Numbered from the stretch's first letter, positions 50,369-60,863 are shown. The stretch: 64,000 nucleotides of DNA from Budvicia aquatica DSM 5075 = ATCC 35567 (GCF_000427805.1 NZ_ATYS01000019.1:43346-107345), one strand, 5' to 3'. A program made the numbers and translations. Notes: generated by a model from the letters alone, not told the origin.

Positions 50369-51802
50369 TTAGTTATTAGTATAAATATCCCGGTACAGTT
50401 GGCTCTCGAAGCCGGCTAATGTTGCTTTGCGGCCAGAACGGTCTTGTGGCGACATAGCATAACCAGAAAGATACTGAACGAAAGCCATTTTCTCTCCGCT
50501 AGCGGTAGTGATAAATCCCGCCAAATTGTATACGCCTTGAAGCGCGCCCGTTTTGGCTAAAACTTTTCCGTCTAATCCGGCATCTTTAAAGCCACTGCGT
50601 GAGCGCAGTGTCCCGTCTTGGCCTGATACTGGCAGCATGGAGATGAAATCTAATTGAGCGTCATTCTTAGCGATATACTGCAAAATTTGCATCATGGTAT
50701 CGGCAGCAATAAGGTTATGCCTGGAAAGGCCCGAGCCATCCGCAATGACGGTGTTGCCAATATCAATACCCGCCTGATTACGCAGGGTTGAACGAACGGC
50801 GTTTGCACCGGTTCGCCATGTGCCCGGCACTCCGTACTGTTTGTTACCCAGCGTGCGAAATACGGTATCAGCAATCATATTGTCTGACTCTTTTAACATG
50901 ACTTTAAGTAAGTTATGTAGTGTGTCTGACTGAGTCTGAGCAATAATTTTTTCAGGCGTAGTGTTTGATGTCTGGAACCTGATCGCGTTTCCAATTTGAA
51001 TTCCGGCCTGTTGAAATTCACTTTTCACTATCTGAGCGGCATAACCCGCACCATCCTGAATAGCGAAGGCTAAAGAAATCGGTTTTTCTTGCTGAGTCAG
51101 GCAGCCTGTCAGAGTATATTTCTGATTTTCCCCGGCGGTAACATCAAATTCGCAGTAACGGGCGTCCGGTGAGTTTCTTGGGTAGGACCGGACATTGCTA
51201 ATAACCTGTACCGGGTAATACGGGGCAACCTGTGGCGTTGCTATGCCGCCGTCCTGTTTGGACGTTTGCAGCGCAATGGTGAAACAGTTTTTATCTACAA
51301 TAGCGGCCGAAGGCGGAGCACTAAAGCACTGAGTCATATCATTCCATGACCAGCCCGGCGCTTTATCGTGGCTGGCAAATATCGAGGTATCAATCACTAG
51401 ACTGCCGGATACTTTTTGTAACCCTTGCTGTTTAAGTGATTGCACCATATTGCGAATTTGTTGACGTTTCAGCGTTGGATCACCGCTAAATCGAACCACT
51501 AAGTCTCCGTTGAGAACACCGTTACTTATGCCGGCGGAACTTTCCATTGTAGTGGTAAATCGATAATCCGGACCCAGTTGTAGCAGTGCAGCTAAGGCAG
51601 TTACCACCTTTTGCGTACTGGCCGGCAGGCTGAGCTGTTTTCCGTGATAGTCTATTGAAGGTGCAGGGGCCCCGACTTTTTGCACCATCAGTGAAAGGCT
51701 GGCCCCTTCCGGTAGCAAATTTGTATATTGTTCAACGGGCACTGCCTGTGCAGTTAATGCGAGCGAGCATGCCAAACCAGTGAGAATTTTCAGTAAACGC
51801 AT
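50369..51802 (-). CDS. dacB: D-Ala-D-Ala carboxypeptidase/endopeptidase PBP4
   Basis: 477 residues from the ATG at 51802 (E. coli 477); the open frame extends to 51934 but the extra 44 codons lack family similarity. A signal peptide (MRLLKILTGLACSLALTAQA) is followed by the peptidase S13 domain with Ser62/Lys65 in PASTQKV, an SxN in the middle, and KTG in LAKTGALQG near residue 416. It trims and opens peptide cross-links of murein in the periplasm. Divergent from greA, as in E. coli. Confidence 0.95.
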   Translation of the reverse strand: MRLLKILTGLACSLALTAQAVPVEQYTNLLPEGASLSLMVQKVGAPAPSIDYHGKQLSLPASTQKVVTALAALLQLGPDYRFTTTMESSAGISNGVLNGDLVVRFSGDPTLKRQQIRNMVQSLKQQGLQKVSGSLVIDTSIFASHDKAPGWSWNDMTQCFSAPPSAAIVDKNCFTIALQTSKQDGGIATPQVAPYYPVQVISNVRSYPRNSPDARYCEFDVTAGENQKYTLTGCLTQQEKPISLAFAIQDGAGYAAQIVKSEFQQAGIQIGNAIRFQTSNTTPEKIIAQTQSDTLHNLLKVMLKESDNMIADTVFRTLGNKQYGVPGTWRTGANAVRSTLRNQAGIDIGNTVIADGSGLSRHNLIAADTMMQILQYIAKNDAQLDFISMLPVSGQDGTLRSRSGFKDAGLDGKVLAKTGALQGVYNLAGFITTASGEKMAFVQYLSGYAMSPQDRSGRKATLAGFESQLYRDIYTNN

Positions 51803-52184
51803 AATGAATAGATACCTGCTTACCTGCAAAAATAAAAAGTAGTTGCCCCGATATCGGTTCTTGCTAAACCGCTCCAGCGGGTAGCCAGCAAATATGAAGA
51901 GAGGCAAAAGTCCGAATAGGTGAAAGTGTATCACTATTTGATGACATCATTTATACCATGGTTGCCATACGCTCGGATGGTGAGTAATAAAAGTAAACAA
52001 TGACCCCACAGCAACTCTAAGGTAAAATGGGGATTAAATACGATATTTATTTGGCTTGGTAAAATAGTGCCGGGTCGGACTCTATTTGTTTGTAAAGTAG
52101 CCGGTATGGCAGACTGATGCCGTTAATTTATTATAAATCGTCGCTATTATAACTAAAGTTTGGCGATTTAAGAGGGAATAGTAG
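51803..52184. other. dacB/greA divergent promoter region
   Basis: 382 bp. The greA side (52100-52184) can fold as CGGTAT/ATGCCG and AAATCGTC/GGCGATTT hairpins, the second next to the greA ribosome-binding site. The E. coli greA leader makes small RNAs (GraL); whether that applies here is not visible from sequence. No ORF of its own apart from an upstream extension of dacB. Confidence 0.4.
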
Positions 52185-52661
52185 ATGAAACAAATTCCAA
52201 TGACGTTACTTGGTGCAGAGAGCCTGCGTGAAGAGCTTGAGTTTTTAAAAAGCGTACGCAGACCAAAAATTATCTCTGATATCGCTGAGGCTCGCGCTCA
52301 CGGAGATCTCAAAGAAAACGCTGAATATCATGCTGCCCGTGAACAGCAAGGATTTTGTGAAGGTCGTATTCAGGATATCGAAGCTAAGCTATCGAATGCT
52401 CAGATTATCGATGTAACGAAAATGCCCAATACGGGGCGGGTTATTTTCGGTGCCACGGTCAAAGTGATGAACCTGGAAACGGAAGAAGAAGTGACTTACC
52501 GCATTGTCGGTGATGATGAGGCTGATTTTAAACAAAATCTAATCTCAATTAATTCACCGATGGCGCGTGGTTTGATCGGCAAGGAAGCGGACGACGTGGT
52601 GGTGATTAAAGCGCCGGGCGGTGACATCGAATTTGAGATTTTGAAGGTTGAATATCTCTGA
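52185..52661 (+). CDS. greA: Transcription elongation factor GreA
   Basis: 158 residues, equal to E. coli. The coiled-coil N-terminal domain (about 1-75; [23 protein letters not shown]) carries the acidic tip DLKENAEY that enters the RNA polymerase secondary channel, followed by an FKBP-like C-domain. It rescues backtracked RNA polymerase by cleaving the 3' end of the transcript. Divergent from dacB. Confidence 0.97.
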   Translation: MKQIPMTLLGAESLREELEFLKSVRRPKIISDIAEARAHGDLKENAEYHAAREQQGFCEGRIQDIEAKLSNAQIIDVTKMPNTGRVIFGATVKVMNLETEEEVTYRIVGDDEADFKQNLISINSPMARGLIGKEADDVVVIKAPGGDIEFEILKVEYL

Positions 52662-52710
52662 TTTTTAGCTATGTTACATTTGGTTAAAGGTTAATCGAAT
52701 GTAAAGAAAT

Positions 52711-52740
52711 GAAAAAAGGCGACAATTATCACCTTTTTTC
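52711..52740. terminator. Terminator between greA and yhbY
   Basis: GAAAAAAGG pairs with CCTTTTTTC around an imperfect inner stem; bidirectional between convergent genes. Confidence 0.75.
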
Positions 52741-52747
52741 ATCAAAC

Positions 52748-53041
52748 TTAACGAGGCAGGCTGATTTTTTTATCTTTACTTGCTCTATAGAGCACTAAAA
52801 TACTACCAATCACCTGCACGTTGTTAGCGCCAGTTTCACGAGTAATTGCATCAGCAATCAGCTGTTTTGTTTCGCGCTCTTCCGTTGATATTTTTACTTT
52901 GATCAGCTCATGATGCGCTAAAGCTTGTTCGATTTCAGCGAGAACGCCCTCTGTGAGGCCGTTACCACCAATCATCACCACAGGCTTTAAAGGGTGCGCT
53001 AAGCTTTTAAGATGTTGCTTTTGCTTGTTAGATAGATTCAT
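52748..53041 (-). CDS. yhbY: YhbY, CRM-domain ribosome-associated RNA-binding protein
   Basis: 97 residues (E. coli 97). MNLSNKQKQHLKSLAHPLKPVVMIGGNGLTEGVLAEIEQAL and the GNNVQVIGSILVLYR end define a CRM domain that binds pre-50S particles. It stands opposite rlmE with 112 bp between the starts, the E. coli arrangement. Confidence 0.95.
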   Translation of the reverse strand: MNLSNKQKQHLKSLAHPLKPVVMIGGNGLTEGVLAEIEQALAHHELIKVKISTEERETKQLIADAITRETGANNVQVIGSILVLYRASKDKKISLPR

Positions 53042-53152
53042 TTTCTTTACGTCAGTTTGGGGTTGGGGTTGAAAACGGCTTATTCTACCGCCATCTGATA
53101 CTTATCACCAATTTGGTGTGAAGCCGATAGACATTTATGGTTGGAATACCAC

Positions 53153-53779
53153 ATGGGTAAAAAGCGTTCAGGCAGTTCAACGCGCTGGTTACAAGAACAC
53201 TTTAGCGATAAATATGTGCAACAAGCGCAGAAAAAAGGGCTACGTTCCCGCGCATGGTTTAAACTAGATGAAATACAGCAAACTGACAAACTATTTAGGC
53301 CGGGAATGACAGTTGTTGATTTGGGGGCGGCCCCTGGCGGATGGTCACAATATGTTGTGACACAAATTGGTAACAAAGGTAGAGTAATCGCATGCGACAT
53401 TTTACCTATGGATCCAATAGTCGGAGTTGACTTCCTTCAGGGTGATTTTCGTGATGAGATGGTACTGAAAGCCTTATTAGAACGCGTAGGTGATGGTAAG
53501 GTTCAGGTGGTAATGTCTGATATGGCGCCGAATATGAGTGGCACTCCCGCCGTTGATATTCCAAGGGCGATGTATCTGGTTGAGTTGGCGTTAGAGATGT
53601 GTAGAGATGTCTTAGCGCCGGGCGGGAGTTTTTTGGTGAAGGTCTTTCAAGGAGAGGGTTTTGATGAGTATTTACGTCAAGTTCGCTCTCTTTTCAGCAT
53701 AGTAAAGGTCCGAAAACCTGATGCTTCGCGAGCTCGTTCACGTGAAGTATACATTGTAGCGACTGGGCGCAAACTGTAG
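53153..53779 (+). CDS. rlmE: 23S rRNA 2'-O-ribose U2552 methyltransferase RlmE (FtsJ)
   Basis: 208 residues from the ATG at 53153 ([12 protein letters not shown]). SAM-binding [15 protein letters not shown], catalytic K-D-K-E residues in [20 protein letters not shown] and [13 protein letters not shown]. Methylates U2552 in the A-loop and is heat-shock induced. It lies 47 bp upstream of ftsH, forming the rlmE-ftsH pair. Confidence 0.97.
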   Translation: MGKKRSGSSTRWLQEHFSDKYVQQAQKKGLRSRAWFKLDEIQQTDKLFRPGMTVVDLGAAPGGWSQYVVTQIGNKGRVIACDILPMDPIVGVDFLQGDFRDEMVLKALLERVGDGKVQVVMSDMAPNMSGTPAVDIPRAMYLVELALEMCRDVLAPGGSFLVKVFQGEGFDEYLRQVRSLFSIVKVRKPDASRARSREVYIVATGRKL

Positions 53780-53826
53780 TACCCTAACGCGTATTGTTAA
53801 CACCATTGTAATATGAGGTTAATTCC

Positions 53827-55776
53827 TTGAGTGATATGGCGAAAAACCTAATTCTCTGGTTGGTCATCGCAGTTGTACTGATGACTGTATTTCAGAGCTT
53901 CGGGCCTAGCGAATCGAATAGTCGTCGTACCGACTATTCGGAATTTATGACGCAGGTTAGTAATAACCAGGTCAGCGAAGCTCGTATTAGCGGGCGTGAA
54001 ATTCAGTATAAAACGCAGCAGGACAAAGCAGCCCATACAACTTACATGCCAATGGAAGACCCATTGCTTCTTAGCCTTCTGCTAAAAAATAATGTAAGAA
54101 CTATTGGTGAGCCGCCTGAACAGCCTGGCTTCCTACAACAGGTCTTTATCTCCTGGTTCCCGATGCTGTTATTGATCGGTGTCTGGATCTTCTTCATGCG
54201 CCAAATGCAAGGCGGTGGTGGTAAAGGCGCGATGTCATTCGGCAAAAGTAAGGCCAGAATGCTATCGGAAGAACAAATCAAAACCACGTTTGCTGACGTA
54301 GCCGGTTGTGATGAAGCAAAAGAAGATGTGAGTGAGCTGGTTGAGTTCTTACGCGATCCAAGCCGTTTCCAGAAGCTGGGTGGTAAGATCCCTAAAGGTA
54401 TACTGATGGTCGGTCCTCCGGGAACCGGTAAAACTTTGCTGGCTAAAGCCATTGCCGGTGAAGCCAAAGTTCCTTTCTTCACTATTTCTGGTTCTGACTT
54501 TGTTGAAATGTTTGTGGGTGTTGGTGCATCTCGTGTGCGCGACATGTTCGAACAGGCTAAAAAAGCGGCTCCATGTATCATCTTTATTGATGAAATCGAC
54601 GCCGTTGGCCGTCAGCGTGGTGCAGGTTTAGGCGGTGGTCATGATGAACGTGAACAAACGCTAAACCAAATGCTGGTTGAGATGGATGGTTTTGAAGGTA
54701 ATGAAGGCGTTATCGTTATTGCCGCAACTAACCGTCCTGACGTTTTAGACCCTGCATTACTGCGCCCGGGCCGTTTCGACCGTCAGGTTGTGGTTGGTCT
54801 GCCTGATGTTCGCGGTAGAGCTCAGATCCTTAAAGTTCATATGCGTCGCGTACCGGTATCGCCGGATGTTGATGAATCAGTTATTGCGCGTGGTACTCCG
54901 GGCTTCTCGGGTGCTGACTTAGCTAACTTAGTCAATGAAGCGGCTCTGTTTGCTGCCCGTACCAATAAACGTGTTGTATCGATGGTTGAGTTTGAAAAAG
55001 CCAAAGATAAGATCATGATGGGTGCGGAGCGTCGTTCTCTGGTTATGACCGAAGAGCAGAAAGAGTCAACGGCCTATCATGAAGCCGGACATGCGATTAT
55101 TGGGCGTTTAGTACCAGAGCACGATCCTGTCCATAAGGTTACGATTATTCCTCGTGGCCGTGCATTGGGTGTGACTTTCTTCCTGCCGGTTGGTGATGCA
55201 ATAAGTGAGAACCGCCAGAAGCTGGAAAGCCGTATTTCAACGCTGTACGGTGGTCGTTTAGCCGAAGAGCTAATTTACGGACCTGAAAAAGTGTCTACCG
55301 GTGCTTCTAATGATATTAAAGTAGCCACCTCAATTGCCCGTAACATGGTGACTCAGTGGGGCTTCTCTGAGAAGTTAGGTCCTTTACTGTACGCAGAGGA
55401 AGAGGGCGAAGTATTCCTTGGCCGCTCAATGTCAAAAAGCAAGCACATGTCTGATGAAACGGCGCGTATTATCGACCAGGAAGTTAAATCACTAATTGAA
55501 CGCAACTATGAGCGTGCAAGACAGATTCTGGAAGATAATATGGACATCCTGCACTCGATGAAGGATGCATTGATGAAGTATGAAACTATTGATGCTCCTC
55601 AGATCGACGATCTGATGGCCCGCAGAGAAGTTCGTACTCCGGCCGGCTGGGATGATGCACAAAGCGGTGGAACTAAACCACCAGCGGGTAACGCACAGAC
55701 TCCGGTTATGCCTGCAGAACCGACAGTGACAGACTTGCATAAGCCTGACGCGCCAAGTGACAAGCCCGCTGTTTAA
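53827..55776 (+). CDS. ftsH: ATP-dependent zinc metalloprotease FtsH
   Basis: 649 residues from TTG at 53827, with ATGAGG 9 bases upstream; an ATG four codons later gives a shorter form. Two transmembrane helices (about 8-25 and 100-120) anchor it in the inner membrane. The AAA domain has Walker A GPPGTGKT at residues 196-203 and a second-region-of-homology [17 protein letters not shown]; the zinc site is HEAGH at about 418-422. It degrades LpxC, sigma-32, SecY and others. Followed by a strong terminator. Confidence 0.98.
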   Translation: MSDMAKNLILWLVIAVVLMTVFQSFGPSESNSRRTDYSEFMTQVSNNQVSEARISGREIQYKTQQDKAAHTTYMPMEDPLLLSLLLKNNVRTIGEPPEQPGFLQQVFISWFPMLLLIGVWIFFMRQMQGGGGKGAMSFGKSKARMLSEEQIKTTFADVAGCDEAKEDVSELVEFLRDPSRFQKLGGKIPKGILMVGPPGTGKTLLAKAIAGEAKVPFFTISGSDFVEMFVGVGASRVRDMFEQAKKAAPCIIFIDEIDAVGRQRGAGLGGGHDEREQTLNQMLVEMDGFEGNEGVIVIAATNRPDVLDPALLRPGRFDRQVVVGLPDVRGRAQILKVHMRRVPVSPDVDESVIARGTPGFSGADLANLVNEAALFAARTNKRVVSMVEFEKAKDKIMMGAERRSLVMTEEQKESTAYHEAGHAIIGRLVPEHDPVHKVTIIPRGRALGVTFFLPVGDAISENRQKLESRISTLYGGRLAEELIYGPEKVSTGASNDIKVATSIARNMVTQWGFSEKLGPLLYAEEEGEVFLGRSMSKSKHMSDETARIIDQEVKSLIERNYERARQILEDNMDILHSMKDALMKYETIDAPQIDDLMARREVRTPAGWDDAQSGGTKPPAGNAQTPVMPAEPTVTDLHKPDAPSDKPAV

Positions 55777-55802
55777 GCTATCATTTGGTCGAGTATGATA
55801 AT

Positions 55803-55832
55803 AAAAACCCCGAGCTTGCTCGGGGTTTTTGT
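55803..55832 (+). terminator. Terminator after ftsH
   Basis: AAAAACCCCGAGC, loop TT, GCTCGGGGTTTTT: a 13-bp stem. Confidence 0.92.
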
Positions 55833-56017
55833 ATTTATCGGTATAATATACCGGTCATACGTCAAGCCGCATCTTTGTTAGCTGCGCTGGCTCACCCGAA
55901 TTATTTGGGGTATAAAACCGTCTCTTCATCAGAAGGTTTTGTTTGCGGTTAGTTATCTGGCCTAGAGTAAAATAGTAGGCGTTATTTATTGCGATATGCA
56001 GGATTAAGGAATTCATC

Positions 56018-56851
56018 ATGAAGTTAGACAGCAGGGGATTAACCTTGGATCTCTCTTATCCACAGGTGATGGGGATCCTTAACGTAACCCCCGACTCCTT
56101 TTCCGATGGCGGTCGCTTTAAACAAATTGATAATGCGCTACGCCATGCAAATGAGATGATTCAGGCGGGCGCGACTATTATCGATATTGGCGGCGAATCT
56201 ACGCGGCCCGGTGCGGCAGACGTTTCGGTAGAGGAAGAGCTTGACCGGGTTATTCCGGTGGCAGAAGCGATTGCGAAAAATTTTGAAATCTGGGTTTCAG
56301 TCGATACGTCTAAGCCAGAGGTTATGAGAGAATCAGACCGGGTAGGTGTTCATCTGATCAATGATATTCGGGCTCTGCAAGAGCCGGGAGCGATGGATGC
56401 CGCGCTTGAAACCGGATTACCTGTTTGCCTGATGCATATGCAGGGAATGCCCAGAACAATGCAGCATGAACCCCAATATCAGGATGTTGTGGCTGAGGTT
56501 GACGCTTTTTTCGTTGAACATATTGCCCGATGCCTTGATGCCGGAATCGAACGAAGTAAGCTGCTACTCGATCCGGGATTTGGCTTTGGTAAGAATCTAA
56601 AACATAATTATCAATTATTGGCTCATTTGTCAGACTTTCATCATTTTGAATTGCCGCTATTGGTCGGAATGTCGAGAAAGTCTATGATAGGGCAACTTTT
56701 GAATGTGCCTCCTGAGCAGCGGGTAGTGGGTAGCGTTACCTGTGCGGTGATTGCCGCGATGCAAGGGGCTCAAATTATTCGCGTACACGACGTAAAAGAA
56801 ACGGCAGAAGCGATGAGAGTCGTTGAAGCTACACTTTCGGCTAAGGGATAA
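56018..56851 (+). CDS. folP: Dihydropteroate synthase
   Basis: 277 residues (E. coli 282). A TIM barrel: [24 protein letters not shown] and DPGFGFGK motifs bind pterin pyrophosphate and pABA. It forms 7,8-dihydropteroate in folate synthesis and is the sulfonamide target. The stop lies 7 bp before glmM; the two form an operon as in E. coli. Confidence 0.97.
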   Translation: MKLDSRGLTLDLSYPQVMGILNVTPDSFSDGGRFKQIDNALRHANEMIQAGATIIDIGGESTRPGAADVSVEEELDRVIPVAEAIAKNFEIWVSVDTSKPEVMRESDRVGVHLINDIRALQEPGAMDAALETGLPVCLMHMQGMPRTMQHEPQYQDVVAEVDAFFVEHIARCLDAGIERSKLLLDPGFGFGKNLKHNYQLLAHLSDFHHFELPLLVGMSRKSMIGQLLNVPPEQRVVGSVTCAVIAAMQGAQIIRVHDVKETAEAMRVVEATLSAKG

Positions 56852-56858
56852 AAATAAA

Positions 56859-58199
56859 ATGAGTAGTAATCGCAAGTATTTTGGCACGGATGGTATTCGG
56901 GGCAAAGTTGGTGATCATCCTATAACTCCTGAATTTGTGCTTAAGTTAGGCTGGGCGGCAGGGAAAGTTTTAGCCCGTCATGGTTCTCGTAAAATCATTA
57001 TTGGTAAAGATACGCGTATTTCCGGCTATATGCTGGAGTCAGCGCTTGAGGCAGGCCTTGCAGCAGCAGGTTTATCCGCGTCTTTTACCGGACCAATGCC
57101 AACCCCTGCGGTTGCTTATTTAACCCGAACCTTTCGCGCTGAAGCCGGTATTGTGATTTCTGCTTCTCATAATCCTTATTATGATAACGGCATCAAGTTC
57201 TTCTCGATTGACGGCACTAAGCTGCCGGATGCGGTAGAAGAAGCGATTGAAGCTGAAATGGAAAAGCCGCTGACCTGCGTTGAATCAGCCGAGTTAGGCA
57301 AAGCCAGCCGAATTAATGATGCTGCCGGCCGTTATATTGAATTCTGTAAGGGCGGGTTCCCTAGCGAACTCAGCCTCAGTGAGTTAAAAATCGTCGTGGA
57401 CTGCGCCAATGGTGCCACCTATCACATCGCCCCGAGCGTATTGCGTGAATTGGGTGCAAACGTCATTACTATTGGCTGTGAACCGGATGGCATGAATATT
57501 AATGAAAAATGTGGTGCTACCGATGTCCGTCTGCTGCAAGAGCGGGTTTTAGCTGAGAAAGCCCATGTAGGTATCGCCTTCGACGGTGATGGCGACCGGG
57601 TCATGATGGTTGACCATTTAGGCAATAAAGTGGATGGCGATCAGATCCTGTATATTATTGCGCGTGAGGCTCTGCGTCAGGGGCAGCTTAAAGGCGGAGC
57701 CGTTGGCACACTAATGAGCAATATGGGGTTGGAGCTGGCGCTTAAGCAGCTAGGTATCCCGTTTGCCAGAGCTAAAGTAGGTGACCGTTACGTTCTGGAA
57801 AAAATGAAAGAATTGGGCTGGACATTAGGTGCAGAAAACTCCGGTCATGTGATTCTTCTGGATAAAACAACAACGGGTGACGGCATTGTTGCTGGCCTGC
57901 AAGTATTAGCCGCGATGGCGCGCAACCATATGACACTACACGACCTGTGTAGCGGCATGAGACTTCTGCCTCAGGTACTGGTTAACGTGCGCTTTGCTGG
58001 CAAGCATGACCCGCTGGAAGCTGAGAACGTGAAGCAAGTAACGGCTCAGGTTGAGCTAGAGTTGGCAGGGCGTGGTCGGGTATTACTGCGTAAATCAGGT
58101 ACTGAGCCTCTAATCCGGGTTATGGTTGAAGGTGAGGATGATGAGCAAGTTCTGCGCCTGGCAAACAGCATTGCGGATGCGGTAAAATCTAACGGCTAA
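56859..58199 (+). CDS. glmM: Phosphoglucosamine mutase
   Basis: 446 residues from the ATG at 56859 ([19 protein letters not shown]. coli 445). The phosphorylated serine is Ser103 in [12 protein letters not shown], the metal loop DGDGDR and the sugar-binding loop GAENSGHV are present. Converts GlcN-6-P to GlcN-1-P for UDP-GlcNAc synthesis. Follows folP; the next gene in E. coli is secG, but a 2.3-kb insertion separates them here. Confidence 0.98.
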   Translation: MSSNRKYFGTDGIRGKVGDHPITPEFVLKLGWAAGKVLARHGSRKIIIGKDTRISGYMLESALEAGLAAAGLSASFTGPMPTPAVAYLTRTFRAEAGIVISASHNPYYDNGIKFFSIDGTKLPDAVEEAIEAEMEKPLTCVESAELGKASRINDAAGRYIEFCKGGFPSELSLSELKIVVDCANGATYHIAPSVLRELGANVITIGCEPDGMNINEKCGATDVRLLQERVLAEKAHVGIAFDGDGDRVMMVDHLGNKVDGDQILYIIAREALRQGQLKGGAVGTLMSNMGLELALKQLGIPFARAKVGDRYVLEKMKELGWTLGAENSGHVILLDKTTTGDGIVAGLQVLAAMARNHMTLHDLCSGMRLLPQVLVNVRFAGKHDPLEAENVKQVTAQVELELAGRGRVLLRKSGTEPLIRVMVEGEDDEQVLRLANSIADAVKSNG

Positions 58200-58218
58200 T
58201 GACTTTAGCCTATTATCC

Positions 58219-58507
58219 AAACTAAAGCGGGAGATTCCCGCCCAGACTGACGATAAAGTAGTGCAATTTGGTTTTATCAGAAGTTTCGTCCGTAAAAAGA
58301 ATGTCGAAATATTACCTTCTTCTAGCGGCCGAGGGGCGGTACTTTGAGTTCATTGGGCTACGGGCCTAGAATCCCTAGGGGTACTTCGGCTGGCAAGCCA
58401 GCTACGGCCCCAACGGAATTCTCTCCCTGCGTTTGAGTTTTTTAAGTCCCAGACTTTGATGTGTGAGGTTTATCAACAGCTTGAGCGGGAGATTCCCGCT
58501 TTAGTTT
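58219..58507. mobile_element. Possible MITE-like unit with 14-bp terminal inverted repeats
   Basis: AAACTAAAGCGGGA at 58219-58232 is the exact reverse complement of TCCCGCTTTAGTTT at 58494-58507. Each end also contains the small palindrome GCGGGAGATTCCCGC. The inner part holds the dispersed repeat (58284-58372) and a hairpin GGCTGGCAAGCCAGC. No transposase and no clear target duplication are visible, so a pair of terminator-like hairpins is a fair alternative. Confidence 0.45.
58284..58372 (+). repeat. Dispersed intergenic repeat, copy 2 (22-codon LAAEGR frame)
   Basis: Homologous to 19357-19426. Here the conserved frame has an ATG at 58301 and reads MSKYYLLLAAEGRYFEFIGL then RA and TAG. No ribosome-binding site of note precedes it, so translation is doubtful. 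The shared blocks are TTTCGT.CG, TCG.AATATT and GCGGC.GAGGGGCGGT. Confidence 0.6.
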
Positions 58508-58546
58508 TATGTCACGTCTCAGGGTAGTAAAAGGATATTACTTCAT

Positions 58547-59266
58547 ATGCGTGCTAAGTCTCTGCTATTTGTTGTTATCGGCATTACTGCCGCGGCTCTT
58601 CTAGTGATTTTTTCACTGTATAATGGATATCTAAGATTTAATTACCCCACATTAAGCCAGTTCCCCGTACAGGGAATTGATATCTCAAATCATCAAAAAC
58701 AGATTCGCTGGGACGACATTGACAAGTGTCAGGTTAGTTTTGTTTTTATTAAAGCGACTGAGGGCGGCGATTTCAAAGATAAGAGCTTTCATGCTAACTG
58801 GACGGCGGCCAGGGAACGTGGTTTTATCGTTGGTGCCTATCATTTCTTCACTTTTTGTAAGTCCGGTGAAGAACAGGCTAAAAATTTTATTGAAACCGTT
58901 CCGCTTGAGCCGAATACTCTGCCACCCGTTATTGATCTGGAGTATGGCGGTAACTGTCAACTGACGTCAGACAAAGCGCTGGTACTTGCAGAAATCGAAG
59001 TGCTAATTAACCGGCTGGAAGATTTTTATCATAAAAAGCCGATTCTTTATGTAACCAGTGAATTCTATAACGACTTTGTTGCTTATAAATTTGATAATAA
59101 CCCTATCTGGATCCGGGATATTTATACACAGCCGGCCTTAGTTGATAGTCGTGAGTGGACGCTATGGCAATACGCTAATCGCGGGCATCTTGATGGCATT
59201 GATACTTTTGTCGATCTCAATGTTTTCCACGGTACAGAACAACAATTTAAAACGCTTATTGAATAA
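58547..59266 (+). CDS. Glycoside hydrolase family 25 lysozyme-like protein
   Basis: 239 residues. One N-terminal transmembrane helix or uncleaved signal (LLFVVIGITAAALLVIFSLY) precedes a GH25 domain (about 40-235). Asp45 in GIDISNHQ and the catalytic pair Asp130/Glu132 in VIDLEYGG are in place, as are FVFIKATEGGDFKD and WTLWQYANRGHLDGID. The family hydrolyses the MurNAc-GlcNAc bond of peptidoglycan. It is probably held at the periplasmic face of the inner membrane. E. coli has no gene here. Confidence 0.93.
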   Translation: MRAKSLLFVVIGITAAALLVIFSLYNGYLRFNYPTLSQFPVQGIDISNHQKQIRWDDIDKCQVSFVFIKATEGGDFKDKSFHANWTAARERGFIVGAYHFFTFCKSGEEQAKNFIETVPLEPNTLPPVIDLEYGGNCQLTSDKALVLAEIEVLINRLEDFYHKKPILYVTSEFYNDFVAYKFDNNPIWIRDIYTQPALVDSREWTLWQYANRGHLDGIDTFVDLNVFHGTEQQFKTLIE

Positions 59267-59384
59267 TTTTGTTTATTTCGTTTACTTAAAAGAGATACTT
59301 ATGGAAAGTAACTATTTCTAAGTGTTATTATCTGCTCGGCTGCATTGAGGCATCCGGATAAAATATATGGCAGGTGATTGGACT

Positions 59385-60218
59385 ATGGACGTGAAATCTT
59401 TCATTAGCCGTAATTTCTTTTCTACATTGTTGGTTTTCTGCACGATTCTTATTTCAAGCAACTCGTTTGCATCAGACAATAATTCACTTACAAATAGTAA
59501 TGCTATTTTTGCGACTAATTTGGTATTAACTGAGAGCGGCAGTAGTTCTATATTTCCTCCCGGCTATAAACTTAAGCAACTTGATGAAACCGTTAGCCTT
59601 AACGGAGAGATAGTCAGCTCTGGCCGTATTGAATACAACCCGTCAGGTAACGTGACTCGACTGGAGCGACGGGAAAAGAACCGAAAAGGTGAGTCAATCA
59701 CCAGGGTTTATAGAGATGAATCAGGCAACTGGATTAAACGTATTAACTGGCTTATTGATGGCAAAGAGTCAGACGTTGGAAAAGTGGTTATTGAATATCT
59801 GTTTGATGAGCAGGGCCGTATTGTTTCAAGCCGGTTGTTAAACAGCGTCTGGGCGCGTGAATATATCTATAATGACAATCAACAGCTTACTGAGGTTATT
59901 GAAAAACAAATATTAGATGAAAATAATTTCAGTGAAGTAACCTATCCTGTTAGAAGATATCATTACAATTCCCAAGGTTTTATTGCCCGCCGCGATGTGT
60001 TAACTAAACGAAAAAATCTTATTTCTACCCATTACTTTGATTATGGTGAACATAATGTTTTACAACGAGTTACCGGCATAGCAAGTAACGACGAAGTAAA
60101 AAGAAATAGCGGAGAAAAACATTATTCAGATTACGACCGGTACCACAACTGGTTGCTTGCTGAGTGGGATAACGGAGAAAGCAAGTTCACTAAAATTCGA
60201 AAGATTATTTATTACTGA
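59385..60218 (+). CDS. Secreted YD-repeat (RHS-like) protein of unknown function
   Basis: 277 residues from the ATG at 59385; an ATG at 59367 gives six more. A signal peptide (SFISRNFFSTLLVFCTILISSNSFA) is followed by about six imperfect YD-type repeats of Y-x-D/N-x-x-G-x-(I/V)-x-R form, such as YNPSGNVTRLERR, YLFDEQGRIVSSR and YHYNSQGFIARRDV. Unlike RHS proteins it is short and has no toxin tip. Secretion to the periplasm is inferred. It follows the GH25 gene by 118 bp, but no function is known. Confidence 0.8.
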   Translation: MDVKSFISRNFFSTLLVFCTILISSNSFASDNNSLTNSNAIFATNLVLTESGSSSIFPPGYKLKQLDETVSLNGEIVSSGRIEYNPSGNVTRLERREKNRKGESITRVYRDESGNWIKRINWLIDGKESDVGKVVIEYLFDEQGRIVSSRLLNSVWAREYIYNDNQQLTEVIEKQILDENNFSEVTYPVRRYHYNSQGFIARRDVLTKRKNLISTHYFDYGEHNVLQRVTGIASNDEVKRNSGEKHYSDYDRYHNWLLAEWDNGESKFTKIRKIIYY

Positions 60219-60316
60219 TATCTGATTCAAACGTAGCTTAACGGGCCATGATTGCTTTATAATGATGCCGTTAGCCGCAGGCCGACTGAATTTATGCTGA
60301 TTTTTTCCGCAAATGC

Positions 60317-60342
60317 GTGCAGGTTGCTAAAATGAACTTGCA
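60317..60342 (+). promoter_or_regulatory. Hairpin in secG leader
   Basis: GTGCAGGTT can pair with AACTTGCAC (one mismatch) in the 251-bp gap before secG. Role unknown. Confidence 0.35.
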
Positions 60343-60469
60343 CCTCACTGTGGCTTTCGTTAGTATTCACACCCGCTCCAGTCGGGAGAGATAGATAAAA
60401 TTAACATCGTCTCCGGATACTGGTACAAGTTTTAGCACGGGGTTATCCCGAAGGATTACAGGCAAGAAT

Positions 60470-60802
60470 ATGTACGAAGCGCTTCTTATTATTTTCCTGT
60501 TGGTAGCAATCGGACTGGTTGGTCTGGTTATGCTTCAGCAAGGTAAAGGTGCTGACATGGGCGCTTCTTTCGGTGCCGGTGCCTCTGCAACTTTATTCGG
60601 TTCAGGCGGGTCAGGTAACTTTATGACTCGAATGACAGCAGTTTTAGCGACGCTATTCTTTGTGATTAGCCTAGCATTAGGCAATCTCAGTACCCACCAG
60701 GATAAGAAAGTGGGCGAATGGGAAGACCTAAGCACTCCGGTGAAAACTGAGGCAGTTAAACCTGTCCCTCAGAATACACCAAGCAGTGATATCCCTCGCT
60801 AA
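60470..60802 (+). CDS. secG: Preprotein translocase subunit SecG
   Basis: 110 residues (E. coli 110). Two transmembrane helices (about 2-22 and 52-72) flank the conserved QQGKGADMGASFGAGASATLFGSGGSGNFM loop. SecG assists SecYE in protein export by helping SecA cycling. It lies 61 bp upstream of the leuU tRNA gene without a terminator between, so the two may share a transcript. Confidence 0.97.
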   Translation: MYEALLIIFLLVAIGLVGLVMLQQGKGADMGASFGAGASATLFGSGGSGNFMTRMTAVLATLFFVISLALGNLSTHQDKKVGEWEDLSTPVKTEAVKPVPQNTPSSDIPR

Positions 60803-60863
60803 GGGATAGGATTAAAAAGAGTTCGAAGAGTAACCATTACAGGTTGCTCTGTATGAAAGCAGT

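Larger units (their letters stand above)
58200..58546. other. Gap between glmM and GH25 gene, largely filled by a repeat unit
   Basis: 347 bp; contains the inverted-repeat-bounded unit 58219-58507 and the GH25 ribosome-binding site AAAAGGA. No clear promoter recognised. Confidence 0.5.
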
